A stretch of 64,000 nucleotides of DNA from CBDDFV01 sp965227335 (GCA_965227335.1 CBDDFV010000012.1:310001-374000), one strand, 5' to 3'. Positions 25,182 through 34,084 are shown, counted from the first letter of the stretch. Notes: generated by a model from the sequence alone, not told the origin. Numbers and translations are program-made.

Positions 25182-25448
25182 ATGCAGAAGTCGATCCACT
25201 CGGCCGAATACGAGGCCTTCCTTGAGCAGCTGAAAGCAGCCCGCGAGGAGGCCGGCGTCACGCAGGTTGAGTTGGCTGATCGCCTTCAGATCACGCAATC
25301 CACGGTCAGCAAGTGCGAACGGGGCGAGCGGCGCCTTGACATCGTCGAGGTGCGGCGCTGGTGTCACGCCCTTGGCTTGGTCTTCGCCGACTTCTGCGAC
25401 TCGGTGGACCGCGCCCTTCCACCGCCACGTCGTCAGCGGTCCCGGTGA
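25182..25448 (+). CDS. XRE-family regulator (second of a tandem pair)
   Basis: 88 residues from the ATG at 25182 with CGGAG upstream; a TTG at 25131 is less likely because it falls in the palindrome. HTH: FLEQLKAAREEAGVTQVELA, DRLQITQSTVSKCERGERRL. The C-terminus (WCHALGLVFADFCDSV) is the usual short dimerisation helix. The 3' end overlaps the convergent membrane gene by 16 bases. A tandem pair may make a switch, but that is inference. Confidence 0.85.
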   Translation: MQKSIHSAEYEAFLEQLKAAREEAGVTQVELADRLQITQSTVSKCERGERRLDIVEVRRWCHALGLVFADFCDSVDRALPPPRRQRSR

Positions 25449-26401
25449 CCGCCAAGGCCCTCCGCGGCCCATGCGTAGATGTACACCAGGGCGATCGCCC
25501 CACCAAGCGGCGAGGCTAGAAAGACACGACGACGGTTGCTTGCCGCATGATCCGGTTCGAAGCGCAGCGGCGCCACCCGAAGCCAGGGATAGAAGCTGGA
25601 TCCGAGATAGCAAGCGAGCACGATCACGGCGATGACCGTGCCGAATGACAGTGACCCAGCAACGATCCACACGATGATGAAGGCGATGAGGGCGGTCCAG
25701 AGCAGCGTGAAGTTGCTCCCGCAGGCGATCTGCCAGCAGTCGGCGTGACCCCGGCGGATCGCTGGTCGGTCGAGCCCCTTCTGCTTCGGCGGCCGGTTGT
25801 AGACGCCGATCAGATGGTTCGCCCATGCCGACAGAAACGCCGAGAGAACCAGGATTACGGCCAGCAGTGGGCCGGCATGCTCGTTCAAGTATGTGACCAT
25901 CCAATCAACCTCCAGAATCCACCATCCGGCCTCTCGTGCAGAATAGAGCGTCGCCGCCGCCCACAGCAGCGTCAGCAACGTCAGGCTGACACTGCTCATC
26001 GCCGCGCCCCAGGTTCCCAGGCCCGGATGCGTTGCGCGCGTCAAGTGCCTCAGACCATCATCCCCGGGTCCGCTCAATCGCAGAATCTCCTCCGCGATCG
26101 CCTCCGTGCGGGCTGAGCACTCGATGGTCGTTCGTCTCATGCGGAACGACGCCCAGACGCTCTGGACCGAGAGCACGATGAAGATGAATCCAAGGACCGT
26201 CATTTCGGTCCACGGTTTCTGCTCGATGGGAATCACCGCGGCGAAGAAGCCGACAAAGCTGAGCATCCAGAAAAAGCCGTACCACGTCCAGTACACCGTG
26301 GTCCACGTGCGCAGATAGGCGTTCTGCTCGGCCAGTTGCTGGAACGCCAGGTCGATCCGCGGCGAGTCGGTTGAGCGGATTTGTCTGGCCAAGTTCGTCA
26401 T
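25433..26401 (-). CDS. Polytopic membrane protein of unknown function
   Basis: 322 residues with six or seven likely spans: YGFFWMLSFVGFFAAVIPI, MTVLGFIFIVLSVQSVWASF, SVSLTLLTLLWAAATLYSA, LLAVILVLSAFLSAWANHLI, LLWTALIAFIIVWIVAGSL, TVIAVIVLACYLGSSFYPWL, and a weak last one. A helical soluble segment with charged residues (IECSARTEAIAEEILRLSG) lies after span 2. No transporter motif is recognised. The gene overlaps the tail of the second XRE gene convergently. Confidence 0.75.
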   Translation of the reverse strand: MTNLARQIRSTDSPRIDLAFQQLAEQNAYLRTWTTVYWTWYGFFWMLSFVGFFAAVIPIEQKPWTEMTVLGFIFIVLSVQSVWASFRMRRTTIECSARTEAIAEEILRLSGPGDDGLRHLTRATHPGLGTWGAAMSSVSLTLLTLLWAAATLYSAREAGWWILEVDWMVTYLNEHAGPLLAVILVLSAFLSAWANHLIGVYNRPPKQKGLDRPAIRRGHADCWQIACGSNFTLLWTALIAFIIVWIVAGSLSFGTVIAVIVLACYLGSSFYPWLRVAPLRFEPDHAASNRRRVFLASPLGGAIALVYIYAWAAEGLGGHRDR

Positions 26402-26656
26402 AAGTGATCCAGCCTACCGCGCCGATCTCGGCCAAGGATGTCCTGTAAATTGCCTTCTAAGACAACCGCCGTGATCGGCAAGGCCATCTCCGGCGCCAAT
26501 GTGGCTGAATCTACTCCTGATCGTATCCGGATCGGGGGCAGTTCTTTAGGGTCGATGCACAATCTGTCATGGTGCGCGATGTATGCGCGCCACAGGGCTG
26601 GTCTACATCACGAGCCCCCGGGGCTGTTTCCTTGCGCGAAACGAAAGGAGTGTGTT

Positions 26657-26857
26657 ATGCCAGAACTACCGAAGCTGTACACGCGCGACGAAGTCGCCGC
26701 CCTGCTTCGCGTTGATCGGGCAACAGTCGATCGCGAGCGAAGACGCGGACGTCTCGGCTGTCTCCTTGTCGGCCGCAAGGTCTTCGTCACCGCCGATCAG
26801 CTGGCGGCGTATCTGCAACTGGGATCACAGGAGGTTTATGACCAAGAAACTCTATGA
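26657..26857 (+). CDS. Excisionase-like helix-turn-helix protein
   Basis: 66 residues after AAAGGAG. MerR/Xis-like HTH: LYTRDEVAALLRVDRATVDR, GRLGCLLVGRKVFVTADQLA. It overlaps the integrase start by 20 bases, the common xis-int order. It probably binds att DNA to direct excision, but helix_turn_helix_17 proteins can also be regulators. Confidence 0.8.
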   Translation: MPELPKLYTRDEVAALLRVDRATVDRERRRGRLGCLLVGRKVFVTADQLAAYLQLGSQEVYDQETL

Positions 26858-27971
26858 ATACAACGGCTATTGGCTGTGGCAACGCAGCGATACGCCCATC
26901 TACTACATCGCCTGGCATCCGCGTGGGCGAAAGGGCTGGCGGCGCAAGAGCACCGGAACCCAAGACTTCGAACTCGCCAAGCAGCGACTGGTCGAATGGG
27001 TTTCCGCAAGGGCCGGGCCGCTTCGCGACCAGGCGCCTGAGAATGTGAGAGTCGCCGACGTTCTTCACCACTATGCGGAATCGGTGATGAAGGGGCGGCC
27101 GAGCTATGCCCAGACACGGTCAGGAAGCCGGGCTCTGCTGGCGTTCTTCGCCGAGCATGACGTCGTGTTCGTTTCCGATCTGACGCTGGATGTTCAAGAC
27201 CGCTACATCGAATGGCGTCGCGATCAGATCCGGGCCCGCGGACACGCGGGATCCAACGGCACCATTGGCCGTGACCTTGATGTTCTGAGTGCGGCGGTGC
27301 GTGAGTACTGGAAGCGGGGATACCTGTTGAATCCGCCCTGGATTCGCAACCTTCCGCCACCCGCACCACGCGACCGCGTGCTGGAGCCTGACGAATGGCG
27401 ACGGTTGCTCGCGGAGTGTCATGAGCCCCATCTTCGGCTCTTCTGTCAGCTGGCGGTCCACACGCTTCAGCGACCCGGCGCCATCTTTCACCTGACGTGG
27501 AAACAGGTCGACCTGCAGCAGCGACGTATCGACTTCCTCGCCCCTGGCGTCACGCAGACCAATAAGCGACGGCCCGTCGTCCCCATTAATGGCACGCTGT
27601 GGCGGGTTCTCTCAAAGGTCGGTCCCGGCGCACCAGATGGCCACGTCGTGACCTACAAGGGACGTCCGATCAAGAACGTCAGGAAGTCGTTCGCGAAGGC
27701 CTGCGAGCGCGCCAATCTGTCCCAGGTCACGCCCTACGTGCTCCGGCACTCGGGGGCGACGTGGATGGCAGCCTCAGGGGTGCCGATGCGACAGATCTCC
27801 GGCATGCTGGGGCATTCGCAGCAAAGAACCACCGAGCAGTGGTACGCCAAGCACCGGCCGGAGTTCCTCAAGGACGCTGCCGGGGCGTTGGATCGGCTCT
27901 TTGGAGAGGGTGGTCCAACCGCGCGCCAACGCGCGCCAGCGCATCCAATAGGGGATCCGCCGGGGTGCTAA
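26838..27971 (+). CDS. Tyrosine recombinase / integrase (first element)
   Basis: 377 residues with GGAGG upstream. N-terminal SAM-like DNA-binding domain about 70-170, catalytic domain to the end. Box I Arg is R212 (HTLQRPGAIFHLTW). Box II reads PYVLRHSGATW with R303; the usual first His is Tyr. LGHS and the nucleophile Y336 (TEQWYAKH) follow. The gene ends 14 bases from a tRNA-Ala 3' fragment, so that is its probable attachment site. The low-complexity tail after residue 350 (PTARQRAPAHP) is unusual. Confidence 0.92.
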   Translation: MTKKLYEYNGYWLWQRSDTPIYYIAWHPRGRKGWRRKSTGTQDFELAKQRLVEWVSARAGPLRDQAPENVRVADVLHHYAESVMKGRPSYAQTRSGSRALLAFFAEHDVVFVSDLTLDVQDRYIEWRRDQIRARGHAGSNGTIGRDLDVLSAAVREYWKRGYLLNPPWIRNLPPPAPRDRVLEPDEWRRLLAECHEPHLRLFCQLAVHTLQRPGAIFHLTWKQVDLQQRRIDFLAPGVTQTNKRRPVVPINGTLWRVLSKVGPGAPDGHVVTYKGRPIKNVRKSFAKACERANLSQVTPYVLRHSGATWMAASGVPMRQISGMLGHSQQRTTEQWYAKHRPEFLKDAAGALDRLFGEGGPTARQRAPAHPIGDPPGC

Positions 27972-27984
27972 CCCCTTGACATCA

Positions 27985-28035
27985 TGGTGGAGCTGAGGGG
28001 GTTCGAACCCCTGACCTCGACGCTGCCAGTGTCAA
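27985..28035 (-). other. 3' half of a tRNA-Ala gene, probable att site
   Basis: The minus strand gives an anticodon loop (CTGGCAG, anticodon GGC), variable loop GAGGTC, a T arm AGGGG-TTCGAAC-CCCCT, acceptor strand CAGCTCC, A and an encoded CCA. There is no matching D arm or 5' acceptor upstream. The 3' half of a tRNA beside an integrase gene is a classic attachment-site core. The 3' end faces the integrase. Confidence 0.75.
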
Positions 28036-28226
28036 GATGGTGACGCGGAATTAAACAACGGGAGCAACTCAGAGTCACTTCAAGTTGCCTGAAGTCGCTC
28101 AAGGGGACTCGTGTGTCTGTTCCAATCGTGTTCCAACAGTGGGGGTCGCTTTCTCCTTGACGATCCGCAAGACGCCATGCAACACTGCCTCGATTCTGAG
28201 ACGAAGTCAACACGCCGCGTTGCTTC

Positions 28227-28469
28227 TTACCGTCTTGGGCTGGGTCCGCGACCATCGACGGGACTCCACGCGCGTGTCTTGACTGAGTTGATGTAATCGT
28301 CCAGATCCGCCCGGGCGATCCGGATGCCGCTGCCGATGCGCAGGTGCGGGATATCCCCCGCCCGCACCAGCCGACGCATGGTGTCGGCCGACACACTCAA
28401 ATAGTTGGCTGCTTCAGCAATGCGAAGCGCTGCTGGTCGAATCGACCTATCCGGCTGCTGTTCCTGCAT
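28227..28469 (-). CDS. Excisionase-type helix-turn-helix protein
   Basis: 80 residues. IAEAANYLSVSADTMRRLVR, then IPHLRIGSGIRIARADLDDY is the standard helix_turn_helix_17 pattern of Xis-like proteins. It lies just right of the att-like site and reads leftward, so it could serve either element. The stop sits inside otherwise empty sequence. Confidence 0.8.
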   Translation of the reverse strand: MQEQQPDRSIRPAALRIAEAANYLSVSADTMRRLVRAGDIPHLRIGSGIRIARADLDDYINSVKTRAWSPVDGRGPSPRR

Positions 28470-28507
28470 CCTCGCTCGGCCTCCTTGCCTTCTGGAATGG
28501 GAGTCGT

Positions 28508-28747
28508 CTAGCGCTGCGACTTGGACTTGAACTCATCTGGGTACACGTCGCGGAGATGATCTCTCACTAGATCTCTGGCAGCGTCATGCACGGTCAACCC
28601 CAGGGTTCCACTCTCTTTCGACAACCGCTCGAGTAGCTCAAAGACCTTGGGAGCTAGCTGGAACGTGATGCGTTCGCCGTTTACTAGGTGTTTTGGCCGT
28701 CCGGCTTTGCTCGCGCTGGGTCTTGTGTTGCTGGCGTCGTTGGCCAT
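28508..28747 (-). CDS. Ribbon-helix-helix-like DNA-binding protein
   Basis: 79 residues. A basic start (SASKAGRPKHLVN) precedes GERITFQLAPKVFELLERLS, the beta strand plus helix of CopG/Arc-like proteins, then TVHDAARDLVRDHLRDVYPD. Such proteins repress their own operon or act as relaxosome accessories. It lies 38 bases upstream of the HTH gene and likely shares its transcript. Confidence 0.7.
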   Translation of the reverse strand: MANDASNTRPSASKAGRPKHLVNGERITFQLAPKVFELLERLSKESGTLGLTVHDAARDLVRDHLRDVYPDEFKSKSQR

Positions 28748-28992
28748 TTGTCCATGATATCACCTCACCCAGTCATGCTATCGCCATTTACAGCCTATTT
28801 TCGTGAAGAAAACCTGTAAGAAACCCACGGTTTTGCTGGCAGGCTCATTTTTGCACAACAAGTCCTATTACAGGACAAGTCATCCTGCCGAAACATATTT
28901 CAGCCAATTTGAGCGGCATCTCTGCCAGGGTGGCTGATGACGCCGCAAGGGCGGCGGTGGGCCGCCCTTACCCCTCGCAGGAGCTCGGCATC

Positions 28993-29283
28993 ATGTTCGA
29001 GTGGTTGGAACTTTCAGGAACGGGTATCGCTGCCGCATGGAGGTGGCTGCGAGATCGCCATCGGGTCGTCGTTACGGTGCTCTATCGCTCCAACACCCCG
29101 GCCCGCGACACGCTGCTGGTCGCCGGGGACGGAGCCCGTACAAAGCAAACGGATGATTTGGGGATCGCCGTTATCAAACGAAATTGGAGCCCGATATCAG
29201 TCCGGCGACCGCAGTCGGGCGAAGTCCTCGCAATTGTCGAGATACCGCGCGGCATGAAGTCCAGGACCATCTACGTTGATTAG
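28993..29283 (+). CDS. Small unknown protein
   Basis: 96 residues from an ATG with AGGAG ten bases upstream. The N-terminus is amphipathic (WLELSGTGIAAAWRWLRDRH), then beta-like segments (VVVTVLYRSNTPARDTLLVA; EVLAIVEIPRGMKSRTIYVD). It resembles the small beta domains of some cargo proteins but no family is recognised. The frame extends upstream without a start signal. Confidence 0.5.
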   Translation: MFEWLELSGTGIAAAWRWLRDRHRVVVTVLYRSNTPARDTLLVAGDGARTKQTDDLGIAVIKRNWSPISVRRPQSGEVLAIVEIPRGMKSRTIYVD

Positions 29284-29718
29284 CCCACACGGGCTCGCAT
29301 CGACCACGCTGAGGGCTGATCGGGCTTGGCGTCCGAATCGGTGGATTGCCTGCGATGGGAAACGCCGGAAAATGCACAGTGATCGAGGGGCACGACTTAG
29401 CGGTAGCAGTATCTTTCCAGCCGTGGGGGCCAAACACCCTCGTTTGCAAGATCTTTTTGGGGCAATGTAAGTACTTGTTGCAAATATGTTTGCGTGAGTT
29501 GGAAAACGCCCATGGCCGCAGGAAGTTGTGAACAACCTTTCAACTCGCCCACCCGGCCCTCAGGTTCGGTGATAATTAGGCGTTCCGCCTCGGGCGGATG
29601 AAGAACCCCCTTCCGCCTGCCCTGTCAGAACCGGCGGAAGGGGCTCACTCTCCCTCAAGATGGCCGTCTCCAGCATCGCGAGGGGGGATACAGACTTCTG
29701 GGGACGAGGGTTTTCAGA
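29284..29718. other. 435-base region with a perfect hairpin
   Basis: CCCCTTCCGCC (29607-29617) pairs with GGCGGAAGGGG (29633-29643), an 11-bp stem with a 15-base loop, about 75 bases before the gene at 29719. A smaller CCGCC-TCG-GGCGG hairpin lies at 29585-29597. A 61-codon frame at 29346 has no ribosome site. The AT-richer stretch 29440-29500 differs from its surroundings. Confidence 0.5.
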
Positions 29719-29952
29719 ATGAAGATCTCGCTCGAGAAGGCCATCAAGGCCACGTACGACCACTGGGCCTTGACGGCTGATCAGATCGTACAGGATCCAG
29801 ACGCATCTTTGAAGTTCACTGAACAGGTCAAGTCCCGTCTGCCGCAGAGTGAGGCCGTGGAGATCGAGGTTCTCGATGTCACCAAGGCCTTGCTGAATCT
29901 CCGCCGACGCGGAGAAAAGAAGGGCGGACTGCCCCGGCGGACGCTTCAGTAG
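29719..29952 (+). CDS. Small conserved-looking protein
   Basis: 77 residues, GAGGG upstream. Helical and charged: ISLEKAIKATYDHWALTADQ, SLKFTEQVKSRLPQSEAVEI. I recall similar small proteins from planctomycete mobile elements, but no function. A strong terminator follows 36 bases after the stop, so this is a complete single-gene unit. Confidence 0.7.
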   Translation: MKISLEKAIKATYDHWALTADQIVQDPDASLKFTEQVKSRLPQSEAVEIEVLDVTKALLNLRRRGEKKGGLPRRTLQ

Positions 29953-29987
29953 TCTGGGAGCATCAATCGGGCGACTCGCTCGCCTTG

Positions 29988-30026
29988 CCGGCCAGTCCTC
30001 TCGATGAGAGGGCTGGCCGGATTTTT
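29988..30026 (+). terminator. Strong rho-independent terminator
   Basis: CCGGCCAGTCCTCTC (29988-30002) pairs with GAGAGGGCTGGCCGG (30006-30020), 15 pairs with one G-T wobble and a three-base loop, followed by ATTTTT. Only the plus strand has the T run. Confidence 0.9.
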
Positions 30027-30148
30027 GATGTGGCGACATCAGTGGCCGAGCACTCATGATCTTGGCGGCCATCCTGCTGCTACGGATGGTCGTTATCAAC
30101 ATGCCGATGCCCGGGGACGGATTCGAGCGTGTCGTGGCTGCCCTCGTG

Positions 30149-31156
30149 CTAGTGACGGAGCTGCGTCGCTCTGCCCGGGGATCCGGGTACGTTGACAGTG
30201 CTGCCGCAATCAGGATTGCAGCGGTACAATGTTGAACTCAGGGTGTGGGCATGATGTTCGCCATCGCGATCAAGGGTCCATACCCCATCTATTAGCGAGA
30301 ATACGATCGTGCCCATGCATGGAGTGTTGTCGTGCGTGGGCGCATATACCAAGGGATGTCCGTCTAGCGACGGCGCCGTGGCAGGTTCGCAGTGGCTGTT
30401 GTAGTGAGTGCATACGAGGCGGTCCGTGTACTTGCGCGCAGTAATGAGGTGGGCACTGCTGGTGTTGCTGCTTGTAGGAACCGCAATGAAGTCGGCGTCC
30501 ACGAATTCCCTGTAGAAACGCTCTAGATCCGATTGGTTTGACCCAAACGAGCCCGCGTGGTGCGGGGCGAGGAGCACGGTGCACTTCAAGCGGTCGTTGT
30601 TCTTGCGAATGCGTGTCCAGGTCTCATACTGTGAGTCGCCTGGGAACAAGAAGACGCCATTGCCGTCGGCCTCGATCTGCAGCACCATTGACGCGTAGTT
30701 GTCATTTGATTTGGAGTTCGCCGTGCTCTTGTCAGCGTACGCTGGCGCAAACACCAGCGCCTTCATGCATCCCAGAGTCCTCGGTTGTGGACTTGTAGGA
30801 GGGACAACGATCTCCGTGATCTTGTTGTCGAAATCGTTGTTGCTAAGCCAATTCTGTAGGCGCGTGGCGGTTTTGCTGGTCCAGAAGCTCTTGTCGCAGA
30901 CGGTGAGTATCTCATCGATCCGATCACCGAAGCGAGCAAGTAGCTCTCGCGCGCCGCCGATGTGATCCGAGTGGTTGTGCGTCAGCACTAGGCTTGGGAT
31001 GCGCTCCACTTTATTAAGGTCCAGAATGTCCGAGATCAGGGTTCCGTCGGCGTGCGACGCCCCGGTATCAACAACAACCGCTTGTTCGCCGTTCAGCAAG
31101 ATATTGGCAGAGCCAGCGGATACATCCAAAACGAAAAAGTGTGAAACAGCCCCCAT
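30149..31156 (-). CDS. MBL-fold hydrolase of the ComEC/Rec2-like type
   Basis: 335 residues. Metal motif THNHSDH (H60, H62, D64, H65), a later FLFPGDS and APHHAGSFGSN provide the other ligands. The pattern T-H-N-H-S-D-H-I-G-G...L-A-P-H-H is that of the C-terminal MBL domain of ComEC, here free-standing and without membrane spans, so probably cytoplasmic. Such domains are nucleases or phosphodiesterases. It starts five bases after the stop of the 665-residue gene and is the last gene of the operon. The pairing suggests a defence or conflict module; activity unproved. Confidence 0.85.
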   Translation of the reverse strand: MGAVSHFFVLDVSAGSANILLNGEQAVVVDTGASHADGTLISDILDLNKVERIPSLVLTHNHSDHIGGARELLARFGDRIDEILTVCDKSFWTSKTATRLQNWLSNNDFDNKITEIVVPPTSPQPRTLGCMKALVFAPAYADKSTANSKSNDNYASMVLQIEADGNGVFLFPGDSQYETWTRIRKNNDRLKCTVLLAPHHAGSFGSNQSDLERFYREFVDADFIAVPTSSNTSSAHLITARKYTDRLVCTHYNSHCEPATAPSLDGHPLVYAPTHDNTPCMGTIVFSLIDGVWTLDRDGEHHAHTLSSTLYRCNPDCGSTVNVPGSPGRATQLRH

Positions 31157-31161
31157 GTAGC

Positions 31162-33159
31162 CTACCGATCGCGTTGAGTGGAGTCCTGTGAAGCCTTATT
31201 CACGAGCCTAACAAGGCGAGGGCCTTGCCAGTCATCAAGGCGCGCGTGCACTATTCGAGCCTTGTTGCGGCTCGCGTCTTGTCGGGGTGACACCAGATGA
31301 ACCTTGATCTTGCCACTGGTGCCTGGAGCAAGGCCGTGGGCAATCTCGTACAGAAGAGGTGCGCCTTCGCATTCCTGCAAGTCAAGGACATCCTGATCTT
31401 GCTCGCGGTTGATATCGGCCTCCTCGTCATCCGAGCGATGGGCCGTAACATAGGCGACGATGGTCTGCTCACCGAGGATCCGTTGTAGCGAGGACTCAGC
31501 CAAGAGATGGCCTGCTCGTAGGATCTGCTCCCGCCCAGGCGGATCATCAGATAGTGCCTGTGAGATCATCCGGGATTCGGATTCGCCGATAGGGCGGTTT
31601 GAGCGGCTAGACACTTCGCGGCCTCTGATCGTGATGCGTTGGACGCTCGGCTCGCTGCTCTCGGTGACCTTCGAGTCGCACTGGGCGATACTCTGTTCAA
31701 TCTGGTTGTCGCTTAGTAAGTGACATGCCATGGCTGCTGCGTGCGATTCCGTGAACGTGGAACGATCGGTGCCGAACTGCACGATGGAATCGACAGCATT
31801 TGCAACGCGCCTGCAGAACTCCAGCCCATCGGATGAGATGTCATCGAGGCTGATTTGCAATTGGGCACTATCAACTATGGGCGGCTCGCCTTCAATGCGA
31901 ATGCTGTCGGTGACTGGTGCCAGCAAGCGCTTCAACCGTCCTTCGGGCACGCGCGAGCACCACTGAGTAGCGGAGATAGCAGGCCGGATGATGAGGTCGA
32001 TCGCGATCAGCGAGGCGAGGACTCGACAGGTGTCGTTTGTATCCTGGTAGAGCGTCAGCGTGCACAACTCAGATAAACCCTTGTGGCCGTGTAGGCTGGC
32101 GTGCTGAAGAGGGCGATAGGCTAGGCCAATCCGAGGTGCAGCGTCGTGGTGCTCAATCATGATTCGAGTGTTCTGAAAAGCACGAGGTGCTGACTCGGCG
32201 AATCGCGATTCAATCCCCTCCGTCAACCAAGCGAACGGGCGGGCCTGGGAGATGTCACAGATGGTGCTGGCGATCTCATTCAACTCACTGATGGCTCTCG
32301 GCTCGATGTCCCCATGGCGTGGCTTGGCGTAAGATGAGGACTGAAGCCAGTATGGGTCAAAGTGGGCCGTCGAGGCCGGTCGGTGATAGCTGTCCAGGAG
32401 CTTCCGGACGAACTGAAAATCGTCTTTCGTTGCGCCGAGCTGAGCAGCACTTGCCAAGAACTCGTCACGAGACCTGGGGAGTGCGTTGCGATAGCCCCGC
32501 TTCATAAGTACCAGGAGAGATAGTACTGCGAGATTGACTTCCCATGTTGGATCTGGCGTGAGCCCATAGGGATGCTCGTCGAGCGCCGAATGCCGCTTGT
32601 AGAAGACGCTGCCAGATTCTCCGTCGATCGATGGTGCCGTCAGATAGAGGTGTCGTACATCCTCCATGGTCACATCAAACCTGTGCCTCAGTCCAACTGC
32701 CGAGCGGTGGCTGGCTGCCCCAAGTGGCATTATCAGGGTGCTGAAGAGTGCTTTTGGAGAAGTGCCCTTCTCTAGCGGATATGCCTTGCTGATGGCATGG
32801 ATCCCACGCCCGCGAAGCACCGATCGCATATCGGCATCAAGGCAAGAAGCAAGCGGGTGACGAGGAAAAACAATGGAGTCCAACATGCTCGCGATGGCAC
32901 CGCGAACCGAAGCATTGGGGCGATCTTGAATTGGTCGAATGTAGGTGTTGAACGCGAAGCTTAGCAGCCTCGGGATATCGATCGATGGGCTGGCGTCCAA
33001 TAGCGAGTCGATCTCAGTCAACTGGGTAGCAAAGACATCCTCGAGTCGCTTCGGCACTTGTTCGAGCACACCATCGAGGCGGACAGATGGCGTGGTAATG
33101 CACCATCCTGCATCGAGCATCGCCTGGGCGGTAAAGGGCTCAGCTTCAACTCTGGGCAT
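31162..33159 (-). CDS. Unknown 665-residue protein, partner of the MBL-fold gene
   Basis: GAGGG lies ten bases before the ATG. I recognise no domain. The N-terminal half is helical and contains a long segment with YRPLQHASLHGHKGLSELC-like features; the middle has a hydrophobic helix (TCRVLASLIAIDLIIRPA). The last 170 residues are rich in Asp, Glu and Arg, with a segment RITIRGREVSSRSNRPIGES. No Walker, nuclease or TIR motif is visible. Its size, tight spacing to an MBL nuclease and place among element cargo suggest a sensor or scaffold of a two- or three-gene system. Confidence 0.8.
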   Translation of the reverse strand: MPRVEAEPFTAQAMLDAGWCITTPSVRLDGVLEQVPKRLEDVFATQLTEIDSLLDASPSIDIPRLLSFAFNTYIRPIQDRPNASVRGAIASMLDSIVFPRHPLASCLDADMRSVLRGRGIHAISKAYPLEKGTSPKALFSTLIMPLGAASHRSAVGLRHRFDVTMEDVRHLYLTAPSIDGESGSVFYKRHSALDEHPYGLTPDPTWEVNLAVLSLLVLMKRGYRNALPRSRDEFLASAAQLGATKDDFQFVRKLLDSYHRPASTAHFDPYWLQSSSYAKPRHGDIEPRAISELNEIASTICDISQARPFAWLTEGIESRFAESAPRAFQNTRIMIEHHDAAPRIGLAYRPLQHASLHGHKGLSELCTLTLYQDTNDTCRVLASLIAIDLIIRPAISATQWCSRVPEGRLKRLLAPVTDSIRIEGEPPIVDSAQLQISLDDISSDGLEFCRRVANAVDSIVQFGTDRSTFTESHAAAMACHLLSDNQIEQSIAQCDSKVTESSEPSVQRITIRGREVSSRSNRPIGESESRMISQALSDDPPGREQILRAGHLLAESSLQRILGEQTIVAYVTAHRSDDEEADINREQDQDVLDLQECEGAPLLYEIAHGLAPGTSGKIKVHLVSPRQDASRNKARIVHARLDDWQGPRLVRLVNKASQDSTQRDR

Positions 33160-33463
33160 CGACCATATCCCTCATTGGGAGTCGGAAACCGGGCAGGGAC
33201 GGCGAGGCTAATCGCAGAACGGCGATCGATAGCAATCGGGAGCATAGGGAACCCGCGGCCTTCCGTCTAGGGCGTGTGTGGACCGAGGCGGAGTGAGGTC
33301 GGCAGCGCTGCTCGATTCCCAGCGGCCGTTTAGCGATGCGGTACGGTACCGCGAGCGGTTTGTGGGCGGCGATGCTGGCGGCGAGGTCCAGCGCTCGCAG
33401 CCACATGCGACAGCGAGCGCATGGCCTTGCTTTGGCGTCGGCATCTGATTTGTCGAGTGACAT
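33146..33463 (-). CDS. Small Cys/Arg-rich protein at the head of the MBL operon
   Basis: 105 residues, stop overlapping the next start by 14 bases. The N-terminus ARPCARCRMWLRALDLAASI then AAHKPLAVPYRIAKRPLGIE holds a CxxC and, later, single Cys residues, so a metal site is conceivable. Only a weak GGA site precedes the ATG. The overlap argues for coupling, but composition is ambiguous and the frame could be chance. Confidence 0.45.
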   Translation of the reverse strand: MSLDKSDADAKARPCARCRMWLRALDLAASIAAHKPLAVPYRIAKRPLGIEQRCRPHSASVHTRPRRKAAGSLCSRLLSIAVLRLASPSLPGFRLPMRDMVDAQS

Positions 33464-33496
33464 AGTCGCGTTCCGGAAGTTGTGGACTGCTTGAAG

Positions 33497-33526
33497 CTGT
33501 TAGCACGCATATGCAGTCAATGTCAA
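33497..33526 (-). promoter_or_regulatory. Candidate promoter of the MBL operon
   Basis: On the minus strand TTGACA (33526-33521), 18 bases, TAACAG (33502-33497), about 33 bases before the ATG at 33463. A second TTGACT overlaps directly. The -10 box is poor. Confidence 0.35.
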
Positions 33527-34059
33527 GTCGGAATGTACTGGAGACCGAACACCCGATCGGGAAGACGTCTGTACTGCTGATGATTGCTCTTGGGCTGTCG
33601 TTCGGGTCAGGATCAGGCGACTGTGGCAGGAGCGCAACAGGACGGTGATGTGGCATAGATGCAACAGGTGGTGACGTGACCGATGTGGTGCTTTGACAGA
33701 GGACCGGATTGGTGGTTGCAAGGGGGATGCCGGCTTCGAGGGGCACCGCTTCGGTACCCCTGGCGGTTCCCGCACGCGTTGCATACGCCGGTGCACGGCT
33801 GGCGGCGGATGCTTGACCGAAGGCGTGCTTGGGTGGCCCGTGGCCCCGGGTGAGATCGGCGGATCGTGTTGTGCTGGAATGGCCGAACACGGCCGGACGT
33901 GAGCTCGCGTTCGGTCACACAAGTATCGATTGCTCAAAGGGGATCTGAGCGAGGCAGATGAGCTTGTGCTCGGGTGCCCTGCGCGTCCCGGCGTGGGGCT
34001 GTCGAAGGCGACGTCCTCGGCGCCCGCGGTCGAGGTTGATGGCGGCCAACGCCGCGGGT

Positions 34060-34084
34060 GTGGCGCCGGATGCCCCGGCGCCAC
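34060..34084. terminator. GTGGCGCCGG hairpin after the accessory operon
   Basis: GTGGCGCCGG (34060-34069) and CCGGCGCCAC (34075-34084) form a perfect ten-bp stem around ATGCC, 24 bases after the stop of the gene at 34108. There is no T run. A near copy lies at 35307. Confidence 0.55.
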
